From the NCBI RefSeq assembly GCF_014836595.1, contig NZ_JACSQO010000014.1, positions 1 to 64,000 of the forward strand: a stretch of DNA of 64,000 nucleotides, given 5' to 3'. Shown in pieces: positions 17,916-26,163 of the stretch. The notes below the pieces were generated by a model, which was not told the origin of the DNA, searched no databases, and worked only from the letters and a program-made list of their open reading frames with translations. The stretch is from Psychrobacillus faecigallinarum. GTDB taxonomy: Bacteria > Bacillota > Bacilli > Bacillales_A > Planococcaceae. The stretch's first letter is position 1, and every line of letters begins with the position of its first letter. The position numbers were made by a program, and so were the translations under genes.

Positions 17916-18982
17916 GTGATACTCTTCCTTTCCTTCCATGCATTCCACATTTTTAATACGGGAATAGGCATTGGTTGATCGTTAACTTCTTCTATAGAAT
18001 ACCATTGGCTATTCAATGATATTTTTTTTTCGTTCATAAGCTTTGCTTCAAAGCTTTCGATTTCCCAAACAAGATGAGAAAAAATATGCTTAAATGCTAT
18101 CAATTCTTTTCCTTTTTGAATTTCCACTCCATAGTCAAGCTCTACCACTTCCTCAACTGTATGGGTGGAAGTTGGTAGCTCAACCATAGGGAATTGCCAC
18201 ATATTTGCAAGCAATCCTTTAGAGGGACGCTTCTCTAACAAAATTTTACCATCATTTCGTTGAATCACTACTGCCTTCATTTTATGTAATTTTGTCTTTT
18301 TATTTATCGTTTTTATTGGCAATTCCTCTTGAACTCCCTCATAAAAAGCCGAACAATATTCTCGCACTGGACAAAGTAAACATTTGGGCTTCGTAGGAGT
18401 GCATATAATAGCCCCAAGTTCCATTAAACCTTGGTTGAAAGCTGAAGGGTTATCCTTAAACATCAAGTTCATAACAGCTTCTTCAAATATCTTTTTCGTC
18501 TTTTGTTTAGCAATGTCCTCTTTTATCAATAAAATTCGAGAGAGCACTCTCATTACATTTCCATCGACTGCATGCTCCGGAATATCATATGCAATGCTTA
18601 ACACTGCTCCAGCCGTATAAGGTCCAACGCCCTTTAGCTTTGATATTTCCTTTCGGTTGTTCGGTACTACGCTATTATATTCTTCTACAACTTCCCTTAC
18701 TCCTGCTTGCAGGTTACGGGCTCTTGAATAATAGCCCAAGCCTTCCCACTCTTTTAATAGTTCTCCCTCTTCCGCTTCTGCAAGTGATTCCAGAGAGGGA
18801 TATTTAGAGATAAATCTCTCATAATAAGGGATAACTGTATCAACCTTTGTTTGCTGTAGCATTACTTCGGAGACCCAAATTTTGTATGGATCTTTTGTTT
18901 TTCTCCAAGGCAAATCTCGTTTTTCCTCTAAAAACCAGGATACTAGTGACTCACCAATTTGCTTATTATATAATTCGTTCAC
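17912..18982 (-). CDS. mutY: A/G-specific adenine DNA glycosylase MutY
   Basis: The 356-residue base-excision repair enzyme removes adenine opposite 8-oxoguanine. The helix-hairpin-helix region includes LKGVGPYTAGAV, the catalytic aspartate lies in HAVDGNVMRVLSR, the 4Fe-4S cluster cysteines are spaced C-x6-C-x2-C-x5-C in CTPTKPKCLLCPVREYC, and a MutT-like recognition domain fills the last 130 residues. The start is GTG, seven bases after AGGAA. It overlaps fabL by four bases and is divergent from yfhP, matching B. subtilis (yfhQ/mutY). Confidence 0.95.
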   Translation of the reverse strand: MNELYNKQIGESLVSWFLEEKRDLPWRKTKDPYKIWVSEVMLQQTKVDTVIPYYERFISKYPSLESLAEAEEGELLKEWEGLGYYSRARNLQAGVREVVEEYNSVVPNNRKEISKLKGVGPYTAGAVLSIAYDIPEHAVDGNVMRVLSRILLIKEDIAKQKTKKIFEEAVMNLMFKDNPSAFNQGLMELGAIICTPTKPKCLLCPVREYCSAFYEGVQEELPIKTINKKTKLHKMKAVVIQRNDGKILLEKRPSKGLLANMWQFPMVELPTSTHTVEEVVELDYGVEIQKGKELIAFKHIFSHLVWEIESFEAKLMNEKKISLNSQWYSIEEVNDQPMPIPVLKMWNAWKERKSIT

Positions 18983-19108
18983 ATTTAGATTCCTTTCCCT
19001 GCGATTATGGTATGTAATAATAGGGTATAACTTTAATAATTACTTTGTTAATTTATCTACTTTATCTTATGATTAAGATAACTTGTTTCCTAAAGGAGCT
19101 GGTCACAC

Positions 19109-20089
19109 ATGGATACAGGTACACATATCGTTATGGGTATTGCACTTGGTGGTTTGGCAATGGCAGATCCCGTCGTTACAAGTAGTTCTCTAACTACTAC
19201 TGCAGTAATTGCAGGAACTATAATCGGATCTCAAGCCCCTGATATAGATACTGTTCTAAAATTAAGAAATAATGCAATCTACATACGCCATCATCGTGGT
19301 ATTACCCACTCTATTCCAGCCGTTCTTTTATGGCCGTTACTTATATCTGGTGTATTGTGGTTAATTATCCCTGAAGCAAATTGGCTTCATCTTTGGCTTT
19401 GGACGTTTTTAGCAGTGTTTCTTCATGTCTTTGTTGATATTTTTAATTCATATGGAACTCAGGCATTGCGCCCCTTCTCTAAAAAATGGGTGGCATTGGG
19501 AGTCATAAATACATTCGATCCAATCATATTTGGCATTCATATACTAGGCCTATTATTATGGATGTTTGGATTTAATCCAGTACCTACATTCCTAACAATG
19601 TACGCTATAATCGCTATTTATTACATTTTACGCTTTGCGGTGCAAAGTGCTGTTAAAAATAGTGTAAGGAAAACGATTCCAGATACAACAGAAATTATTG
19701 TTGCTCCCACTATAAAATTTTTTCAATGGAGAATTGCAGCTAGCTCAGAGACCCATCATTATGTAGGTAGAGCATACGGACGTTCCATTACAATTTATGA
19801 TAAGTTTGAACGAGAGGAAATTCCTGATTCTCCTTTAGTAGAGGCAGCGCTTAAAGATACAAACCTAAGTGCCTTCACTTCGTTTTCGCCTATTTACAGA
19901 TGGGAAATAACAAAGTTCGAACATATTCACGAAGTACGTCTTATCGATTTACGTTATAGAAGTAATGATTATTATCCTTTTGTGGCAGTTGTGCACTTGA
20001 ATGAAGACTTAGAGATTATCAACTCATACACAGGCTGGATATTCAGTGAAGATAAACTAAGAAAAAAATTAGACTTTTTACCTCATTAA
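19109..20089 (+). CDS. yfhP: YfhP, membrane-bound metal-dependent hydrolase family
   Basis: The 326-residue integral membrane protein belongs to the YdjM/DUF457 family. Conserved metal-site-like residues are in SQAPDIDTVL and YIRHHRGITHS, plus HVFVDIFNSYGTQ; three to four membrane segments lie within residues 60-195, and a soluble C-terminal domain of about 130 residues follows. The biochemical activity is not established. AAAGGAG lies 11 bases upstream. It is divergent from mutY as in B. subtilis. Confidence 0.85.
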   Translation: MDTGTHIVMGIALGGLAMADPVVTSSSLTTTAVIAGTIIGSQAPDIDTVLKLRNNAIYIRHHRGITHSIPAVLLWPLLISGVLWLIIPEANWLHLWLWTFLAVFLHVFVDIFNSYGTQALRPFSKKWVALGVINTFDPIIFGIHILGLLLWMFGFNPVPTFLTMYAIIAIYYILRFAVQSAVKNSVRKTIPDTTEIIVAPTIKFFQWRIAASSETHHYVGRAYGRSITIYDKFEREEIPDSPLVEAALKDTNLSAFTSFSPIYRWEITKFEHIHEVRLIDLRYRSNDYYPFVAVVHLNEDLEIINSYTGWIFSEDKLRKKLDFLPH

Positions 20090-20094
20090 AACAG

Positions 20095-20125
20095 AGACGC
20101 TAGGAATCCTATTCCTAGCGTTTAA
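20095..20125. terminator. Bidirectional terminator between yfhP and yfhJ
   Basis: ACGCTAGGAAT pairs with ATTCCTAGCGT (three-base loop) and is followed by TTT; it slightly overlaps the 3' end of the convergent yfhJ. Confidence 0.75.
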
Positions 20126-20376
20126 TCTGTATCCAGTAAATGCTTGTATTTTTCGTTCGTGGTGGCAAACTCATGCAATTGTCCGCCGTAGCCATCTATC
20201 CATTTTTTAATGACCATTTCTGTCACCGCTGCGCCTTTGTATTCATAACCTGCGCGCGCATAGGATGATTCAAAATCAGACCATAGTAATTCTATCCAAG
20301 CCCTTGCCTTTTCAAAGGACAGCTTATCATTTTTCTCTAGTAATAAATTTGTTAACTCATTTATTTTAGTTTCCAT
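20122..20376 (-). CDS. yfhJ: YfhJ, WVELL-family small protein
   Basis: The 84-residue protein has the family signature ARAWIELLWSDFESSYARAGYEY, the WVELL motif family of Bacillales. It is soluble, mostly helical, of unknown role. It begins one base after the yfhH stop, so recX-yfhH-yfhJ form a tight unit. Confidence 0.82.
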   Translation of the reverse strand: METKINELTNLLLEKNDKLSFEKARAWIELLWSDFESSYARAGYEYKGAAVTEMVIKKWIDGYGGQLHEFATTNEKYKHLLDTD

Positions 20377-20377
20377 A

Positions 20378-20707
20378 TTATTTTCCTTCCTCTAATGGCT
20401 CTAGTATAGAAATTGGTAATGCTTCCTCGTACTTATCTCCACCTAAACGATATCCCCAAGCAAATTTACCTTTTAAATATTCTACTTGAAAAAACATCCC
20501 TGGGTCCCCACTAATTCTATACATTTCTCCTGGTTTAATCGAATTGACATCAGTGAGGAAAGATTGAGCCATCATTGCTTTTCGTTCATATACTGCATAC
20601 TCATTAACGATGCCTAATTGCTCTGCCTTTCTTGCCTTTTCTTTTAAGTTAGCAATTTCAGTTCGAAGCTCCTGCTCAGACATCTGACTATATTTTTTAT
20701 TGTTCAT
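20378..20707 (-). CDS. yfhH: YfhH, DUF1811 protein
   Basis: The 109-residue protein starts with a helical, charged segment (SEQELRTEIANLKEKARKAEQ) and ends in a small beta-rich part (MYRISGDPGMFFQVEYLKGKFAWGYRLGG). This matches the DUF1811/YfhH family, of unknown function. Its start codon overlaps the end of recX by 11 bases, so translation is probably coupled. Confidence 0.82.
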   Translation of the reverse strand: MNNKKYSQMSEQELRTEIANLKEKARKAEQLGIVNEYAVYERKAMMAQSFLTDVNSIKPGEMYRISGDPGMFFQVEYLKGKFAWGYRLGGDKYEEALPISILEPLEEGK

Positions 20708-21512
20708 CTAGTGCTTCCAACTCCTTCTTTTCTATATACAAATCTATATGCTCAGCAGGAAATCCTTTTAGGTAAAGTGCCTGTTTCACACGCTGTTTCA
20801 GATCAAAGCCACTATACTTGGAAGAATACTTCCTCCAGATTTTCTCTCCTTGAGTTGCAATTATGTCTAGCCATTCTTCATCTTTCTTTTCTAGCTCAAA
20901 GGAATCAATTGCTTGAGAAATGATGCTAAAGTTATAACCTTTTCTTTGAAGGTTTTCCTGCACCTTTTGTTTGATTTGCCGAGGGGTTTTATTTTGGTTT
21001 TGATTGATAATTTTTTCAGTTAGCTTTTTGGCAATAGAAACCTGTTCCTCTTCCGAGTATGTAGCAAGCACTTCCTCCTGAAGTTCCTTTTCTATGCCTT
21101 TTTTCTTCAGTTCCTGACGAATAGCAGCAGGGCCTTTCTTGCTACTATTTTTTTGAGTCTCAACTAAAGCCTTTGTAAAACTTTCATCATTTAGAAATCC
21201 GTGCTCATACAATTTACGAATAGCTTCTAACACGACAGCCTCGCCGAACTCACTATGTAATAGCTTTTGCTTTACCTCATGCTCACTTCTCATCCGATAG
21301 CTTAAATAATTGATGGCTTTATTATAAGCCTTTCGCACTTCATCATCAAAAACAATTTCATCTAAAGTGAAAGCCTCAATGACTTTTCCTTTAGTCAGTT
21401 GATATTTTATCAAGACTGCCTCGTCTACACTAAAGGCATACTTTTCATCCAAATATAAATTATACCGTTCATTATTCTTTTTTTGACGTCCTATTTTTGT
21501 AATAATCGGCAT
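20697..21512 (-). CDS. recX: Recombination regulator RecX
   Basis: The 271-residue cytoplasmic protein modulates RecA filaments. It is built of repeated three-helix units; recognisable motifs are YLSYRMRSEHEVKQKL, GFLNDESFTKALVETQ and KGPAAIRQELKKKGI. The length is that of Firmicutes RecX (264 in B. subtilis). ATG 21512 (MPIITKIGRQ) is preferred over 21533. As in B. subtilis (yfhG) it is divergent from the yfhF epimerase gene and precedes yfhH. Confidence 0.9.
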   Translation of the reverse strand: MPIITKIGRQKKNNERYNLYLDEKYAFSVDEAVLIKYQLTKGKVIEAFTLDEIVFDDEVRKAYNKAINYLSYRMRSEHEVKQKLLHSEFGEAVVLEAIRKLYEHGFLNDESFTKALVETQKNSSKKGPAAIRQELKKKGIEKELQEEVLATYSEEEQVSIAKKLTEKIINQNQNKTPRQIKQKVQENLQRKGYNFSIISQAIDSFELEKKDEEWLDIIATQGEKIWRKYSSKYSGFDLKQRVKQALYLKGFPAEHIDLYIEKKELEALDEQ

Positions 21513-21613
21513 ACGATAATCTCTCCATTCCACTTACTTCAAGTATAACGTATAAATTCATATGTGATAAATGATTGAACTGTTACTATAGTATAAAGAG
21601 GAGGCTGATTTAG

Positions 21614-22510
21614 ATGAGAGTAGCAATAACTGGCGGAACTGGTTTTGTAGGAAGAGCTTTGACAAGGCTGTTGGAACATAAAGGACATGAAGTTATTATT
21701 TTATCGAGGTCACGCTCACAACAACAAGGTAACGTCACATACATTAACTGGCTTTCAAATGATACTAGACCTGAGGAATATTTGGAGGGTATTGATGCAA
21801 TAGTAAATTTAGCTGGAGAATCGATTAATAACGGACGTTGGTCAGAAAAGCAAAAAGAAAAAATCTATGATAGCAGAATGCAAGCCACCAACGAAATAAT
21901 TCGTATTATAGGAGTATTAGAGCAAAAACCAAAAGTATTAATCAATGCAAGCGCTATAGGAATTTACCCCGCTTCTAACGAGAGAATATATAACGAACGT
22001 TCTACTGAGAAAGGACATGACTTCTTAGCTAAAACAGTAGCTGATTGGGAGCAAAAAGCTTCCTCTGCTGAGGAATATGGAGTCCAAGTAGCTTTTGGGA
22101 GATTTGGAATTATATTAGGCAGAACAGAAGGAGCGCTTCCGTTAATGGCACTCCCCTACAAAATGTTTGTTGGCGGTCCTATAGGAAAAGGAGATAATTG
22201 GATGTCCTGGATTCATGTTCAGGATGTCGCTAATGCACTTTTATTTGCAATTGAGAACAATATAGGCGGACCTTTTAATGTAGTTGCCCCCGATCCTAAA
22301 AAGATGAATGAATTTAGTAAAACACTGGCGACCGTATTAAAAAGACCGCATTATTTTCCGGTTCCAGCATTTGCTTTAAAATTTGCACTTGGCGAAAAAA
22401 GCCAACTTGTCTTAGAAGGTCAAAAAGTACTTCCTGAAGTATTGATAGCAGCTGGATTCGCCTTCGACTTCCCTGATTTAGAAAGTGCCTTAAATGATAT
22501 ATATAAATAG
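21614..22510 (+). CDS. yfhF: YfhF, TIGR01777-type NAD-dependent epimerase
   Basis: The 298-residue extended SDR has the Rossmann motif TGGTGFVGRAL at residues 7-17, the signature INLAGESINNGRWSEKQK and the C-terminal DUF1731-like part with VLPEVLIAAGFAFDFPDLESAL. The family is named for sugar-nucleotide epimerases but its substrate is not known. GAGGAGG lies ten bases upstream. It is divergent from recX. Confidence 0.88.
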   Translation: MRVAITGGTGFVGRALTRLLEHKGHEVIILSRSRSQQQGNVTYINWLSNDTRPEEYLEGIDAIVNLAGESINNGRWSEKQKEKIYDSRMQATNEIIRIIGVLEQKPKVLINASAIGIYPASNERIYNERSTEKGHDFLAKTVADWEQKASSAEEYGVQVAFGRFGIILGRTEGALPLMALPYKMFVGGPIGKGDNWMSWIHVQDVANALLFAIENNIGGPFNVVAPDPKKMNEFSKTLATVLKRPHYFPVPAFALKFALGEKSQLVLEGQKVLPEVLIAAGFAFDFPDLESALNDIYK

Positions 22511-22570
22511 TAAGTCCACTTGCATTATAGTAAAACTAACCAACTGGTAAAAATGAATAAATCCCATTCC

Positions 22571-22607
22571 CAAGTGCAATCTATTTTTAAAGAGATTGCG
22601 CTTTTTT
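22571..22607 (+). terminator. Terminator of yfhF
   Basis: AAGTGCAATCT pairs with AGATTGCGCTT and is followed by TTTTTT; it ends just before the pdaA ribosome-binding site region. Confidence 0.85.
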
Positions 22608-22641
22608 GTGCAAACATTCATTAGAAAAGGAGCAAATAATT

Positions 22642-23451
22642 ATGTGGAAGCAGCACGTAATAGGAATTATAATAGCAACCTTTATCATAAGCCTCGGCTT
22701 TTCCTATGAGCCATTTACGGCAGAAGCGAAGGAGATACATTGGGGATTTAAAAAAGCTCGAGATGAAGTTCCACCTGAGGCTGGAGCAGAACTAGATGCA
22801 TTGTTAGAAAAACACGGGGCAATTTATAAAGGCCCTGCTGACAAGAAGATTATATACCTCACCTTTGATAATGGTTATGAGAACGGCTATACCGCTAGTA
22901 TTTTAGATACATTAAAAGCAGAAAATATTAGTGCCACCTTCTTTTTAACAGGCCACTATCTAGAGAGTGCCACCCCACTCGTAAAACGTATGATTGAAGA
23001 AGGACATCAAATAGGTAACCATTCTTACGGGCATCCAAATCTTGCAAAAATGTCAAAGGATGAAATAAAAAAAGAACTACAGAAATTTGATAACCGTCTA
23101 AAAGAGCTTACTTCTTTAGAGAGAACTACTGTCACTAGACCTCCCGAGGGAATTTTTGATGAAGATGTATTAGCTGCAGCAAATGAAATTGGTCATCAGC
23201 ATTTTTTCTGGTCAATCGCTTTTATTGATTGGCATCGAGATCAGAAAAAAGGTGGTCAATATGCTTACAACGAGTTAATAACACAAATTCATCCAGGGGC
23301 AATCGTCCTTATGCATACCGTGTCTCCTGACAATGCAGATGGGCTTCCGGCCTTTATTAAAGAAGCGAAAAAACGAGGCTATACATTTGGTAGGATTAAT
23401 GATCTTAACTTATCCAAACTAGATATACCTGATTATTCTCTTCCACAGTAA
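22642..23451 (+). CDS. pdaA: Delta-lactam-biosynthetic peptidoglycan deacetylase PdaA
   Basis: The 269-residue secreted polysaccharide deacetylase removes the acetyl group from N-acetylmuramic acid during spore cortex synthesis. It has a signal peptide (residues 1-about 27), a NodB domain with the unusual catalytic motif TFDNGYENGYT, the metal histidines in GNHSYGHPNL, then TRPPEGIFDE and HPGAIVLMHT. FDNGYENGYT is characteristic of PdaA rather than general chitin deacetylases. ATG 22642 with AAAGGAG upstream is chosen over a TTG at 22606. PdaA is made in the forespore in B. subtilis. Confidence 0.93.
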   Translation: MWKQHVIGIIIATFIISLGFSYEPFTAEAKEIHWGFKKARDEVPPEAGAELDALLEKHGAIYKGPADKKIIYLTFDNGYENGYTASILDTLKAENISATFFLTGHYLESATPLVKRMIEEGHQIGNHSYGHPNLAKMSKDEIKKELQKFDNRLKELTSLERTTVTRPPEGIFDEDVLAAANEIGHQHFFWSIAFIDWHRDQKKGGQYAYNELITQIHPGAIVLMHTVSPDNADGLPAFIKEAKKRGYTFGRINDLNLSKLDIPDYSLPQ

Positions 23452-23480
23452 ATTCCTTTATAATAGATGTTAATGCAACT

Positions 23481-23515
23481 AGGTGCCAGTTAGTATCATT
23501 AACTGGCACCTTTAA
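23481..23515 (+). terminator. Terminator of pdaA
   Basis: GGTGCCAGTTA pairs with TAACTGGCACC (seven-base loop), followed by a short T-run. Confidence 0.75.
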
Positions 23516-23577
23516 CTTGCAACCGACCATATAAAAAAGTTATACTGTTTTATTGGTTGATAAAGGACGTGAAGGAT

Positions 23578-24951
23578 ATGAAAGAACAAACAGTTATAAA
23601 AGTAGGACAAGAGTTCCCACTTACTATAAAGAGGCTAGGCATTAATGGTGAAGGAGTCGGCTTCTTTAAGCGCAACGTAGTATTTGTTAAAGGAGCACTT
23701 CCTGGAGAAGTGGTAACTGCTCAAGTAACTATAGTAACTCCGAAATACGCAGAAGCAACGATAAAAAAAATCAGACAGGCTTCTCCAGACAGAGTGAAAC
23801 CACCTTGTCCAGTATACGAAGCATGCGGAGGATGCCAACTTCAGCATATGACCTATGAGCGAGAGCTAATTGAAAAAAGAGATATGGTAATCCAAGCGCT
23901 TGAGCGATATATGAAAGACCTAACTCCAACGATTGAGGTCAGATCTACGCTTGGGATGGAAAACCCATGGTTATATCGAAACAAAAGCCAGTTTCAAACA
24001 AGACAGCTAGGTAATGATGTAATCGCCGGTTTATATGCAGAAGGTACTAACAAGTTAATCGATATTAACGAATGTATGGTACAACATCCTGCCACTACCC
24101 GTATCACAAACGAAATAAAAGCGTACTTAAAAGAGCTTAATATTCCAATTTATGACGATAAAAATCCTCAGGGACTTGTTCGTACTATTGTTGTGCGTAC
24201 CGGAATGAAAACTGGGCAAATCCAAGTGACTTTAGTGACTACCCAAAAGAAAATGCCACGTAAAGAAGATCTTGTACAAATGATTCGTAAAATCGATTCT
24301 AATATTGTGTCCATTAGCCAGAACATTAACCCTGGAAAAACATCTTTAGTGTTTGGTGAAACGACCTTCAATTTATTTGGTAAGGAAATCATTCATGAAA
24401 AACTTGGAGAATTGGCATTTGACCTATCTGCCCGTGCATTCTTCCAATTGAATCCTGAACAAACTGAGCACCTTTACGATGAAATTGAAAAAGCTTCCGG
24501 GTTAACGGGTAAAGAAACAGTAGTGGACGCATATTGTGGTGTCGGAACAATCGGGCTTTGGCTTGCTAAAAATGCAAAAGAGGTTCGTGGTATGGACATT
24601 ATTGAGGAGTCTATTAAGGATGCTAAGAAAAATGCTAAACGTAACGGCTACCAAAACACGATGTATGTTCATGGAACTGCAAAAAAATGGTTGAAACAAT
24701 GGCAGAGCGAAGGGTTTGTACCAGACGTACTGACAGTAGATCCGCCTCGAACTGGATTAGATCAGGAGCTTCTTAAAACAGTGCTAGAAATAAAACCTAA
24801 ACGTTTTGTGTATACTTCATGTAATCCTTCCACTCTTGCAAAGGACTTGCAGGAGTTGACGAAAATTTACCATGTAGAATATATGCAGCCTGTTGATATG
24901 TTCCCACAGACAGCTCATATTGAAGTAGTTACTTTGCTTACGTTAAAATAA
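23578..24951 (+). CDS. 23S rRNA (uracil-C5)-methyltransferase, RlmD/RlmCD family
   Basis: The 457-residue SAM-dependent enzyme makes 5-methyluridine in 23S rRNA. An N-terminal TRAM domain (about 10-65) is followed by the iron-sulfur cysteines CPVYEACGGC and a fourth in ECMVQH, then the methyltransferase domain with DAYCGVGTIGLWLA, VDPPRTGLD, the nucleophile cysteine in YTSCNPSTLAKD and the base E in HIEVVTLL. B. subtilis has two such proteins (YefA = RlmCD and YfjO); neighbourhood to pdaA (yfjS) favours YfjO, but sequence alone does not decide. ATG 23578 is chosen from several nearby starts. Confidence 0.92.
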   Translation: MKEQTVIKVGQEFPLTIKRLGINGEGVGFFKRNVVFVKGALPGEVVTAQVTIVTPKYAEATIKKIRQASPDRVKPPCPVYEACGGCQLQHMTYERELIEKRDMVIQALERYMKDLTPTIEVRSTLGMENPWLYRNKSQFQTRQLGNDVIAGLYAEGTNKLIDINECMVQHPATTRITNEIKAYLKELNIPIYDDKNPQGLVRTIVVRTGMKTGQIQVTLVTTQKKMPRKEDLVQMIRKIDSNIVSISQNINPGKTSLVFGETTFNLFGKEIIHEKLGELAFDLSARAFFQLNPEQTEHLYDEIEKASGLTGKETVVDAYCGVGTIGLWLAKNAKEVRGMDIIEESIKDAKKNAKRNGYQNTMYVHGTAKKWLKQWQSEGFVPDVLTVDPPRTGLDQELLKTVLEIKPKRFVYTSCNPSTLAKDLQELTKIYHVEYMQPVDMFPQTAHIEVVTLLTLK

Positions 24952-24966
24952 TGGTTCATTGTAAAA

Positions 24967-25002
24967 AGGATCCGGGAATCTGAGTGATTCTCGGATTTTC
25001 TT
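24967..25002 (+). terminator. Terminator of the rRNA methyltransferase gene
   Basis: ATCCGGGAATC pairs with GATTCTCGGAT (one mismatch) and is followed by TTTTC. Confidence 0.7.
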
Positions 25003-25087
25003 CTATACTGTTGTTTATCACTGTAGAAGGAAGGCTATTACATAACATTAGAAGCATATGCATTTGAATGCTAGAGGAGGATTATAA

Positions 25088-25612
25088 ATGGAAAATAATG
25101 ATATATTGATACGATTGAGATATGCATTAGATATTAAAAACAAAGAAATGGTTGAAATCTTTAAACTTGGTGGCGTAGAAATTTCCAAGGAAGACGTTTT
25201 GAAGCTGTTAACTAAATCCAAGGATAGCTTTGAAAGTGACTATGATGAGAGTCCTGAGGAAGAGGATAACCAATTAAAATGTAACAATAAAATGTTAGAA
25301 TCCTTTTTAAATGGTCTTATTACTTTTAAAAGAGGACCACAGGAGCAAAAACCAGGACAACAAGTAGCCCCACCATCCCCATCTGGAAATAGTGAAAGTG
25401 TCAATAACATGCTTATGAAGAAAGTGAAAATAGCATTGGCATTAACTAGTGAGGATATGATTGATATTCTCGAAGAGTCAAGAGTAGCTATTACGAAAAG
25501 TGAGTTAAGTGCCATCCTACGAAAAGAAGGTCACCGCAACTATAAAGAATGTGGCGACAAATTTGCTAGAAATTTCTTAAAAGGGTTGGCCATCAAATAT
25601 AGAGGTTTATAA
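25088..25612 (+). CDS. DUF1456 (YehS-family) protein
   Basis: The 174-residue protein is made of two similar halves (about 4-80 and 99-172), each with a pattern like LIRLRYALDIKNKEMVEIF / MKKVKIALALTSEDMIDIL and each ending in FL-GL--K-RG. The linker between them is rich in Q, P, G and S. This is the DUF1456 family, known from E. coli YehS, of unknown function; the small helical domains look suited to binding nucleic acid or protein. TAGAGGAGG lies nine bases before the ATG. Confidence 0.85.
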   Translation: MENNDILIRLRYALDIKNKEMVEIFKLGGVEISKEDVLKLLTKSKDSFESDYDESPEEEDNQLKCNNKMLESFLNGLITFKRGPQEQKPGQQVAPPSPSGNSESVNNMLMKKVKIALALTSEDMIDILEESRVAITKSELSAILRKEGHRNYKECGDKFARNFLKGLAIKYRGL

Positions 25613-25660
25613 ATCCTCGGTGACTGTCCTCTGAGTCCTCTATCATTTAAAATATATTGA

Positions 25661-25704
25661 AAAGGCAAGAATGCTGCTGTTAAACCAACATTCTTGCCTT
25701 TTTA
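25661..25704 (+). terminator. Terminator of the DUF1456 gene
   Basis: AAAGGCAAGAATG pairs with CATTCTTGCCTTT and is followed by a T-run. Confidence 0.9.
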
Positions 25705-25739
25705 TATGTTCTATTTTCAGACCATTTTTAAGAGCTTAC

Positions 25740-26163
25740 CAGCATAAATATTATCTTTTTAGAAACAGTTTACTGAAAATATTTTTTAATAATATATTTT
25801 TAATTTAGCAAAGACATACCCCTTATGAAAGCCAATCTAAATCTTAATTAAAATTAGAATAAAGATTCATTATACATGCATAAAAATTCATGAATTATTT
25901 TATTATTCTGTTATAATACATTATACAAAAATCCACTTAAATATATAGATAATTGTTATATATCAATTATCTAATGTTAAATAATTGTATATTAACCAAT
26001 TGTATATTTTCAATTTTAAAAAGAAACTTTTTTTTCTAATTGTGAATAAAAAATGAATTTATTTCTTGCTTTCTTTTTTTTTCTGGTGCATGATGTGATT
26101 ATTGCAAGGCGTCAGACGTCTGAGCATTAAGTGATAAAAATATTATTTTTGGGGGCAATAAAT
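25740..26163 (+). promoter_or_regulatory. A+T-rich control region upstream of aldehyde dehydrogenase
   Basis: There is no gene here. The region is extremely A+T-rich and holds several symmetric sites: TATAATACATTATA (25912-25925), GATAATTG-8-CAATTATC (25948-25971), a direct repeat AATTGTATATT (25983-25993 and 25998-26008), and the perfect palindrome TCAGACGTCTGA (26112-26123) about 40 bases before the start codon. Multiple operators for an activator or repressor are likely; the regulator is not in the window. Confidence 0.5.

Noticed and set aside
26040..26110. Sigma-54 promoter before the aldehyde dehydrogenase gene
   Set aside because: CTGGTGCATGATGTGATTATTGC looked suggestive, but the GG and GC doublets are not ten bases apart.
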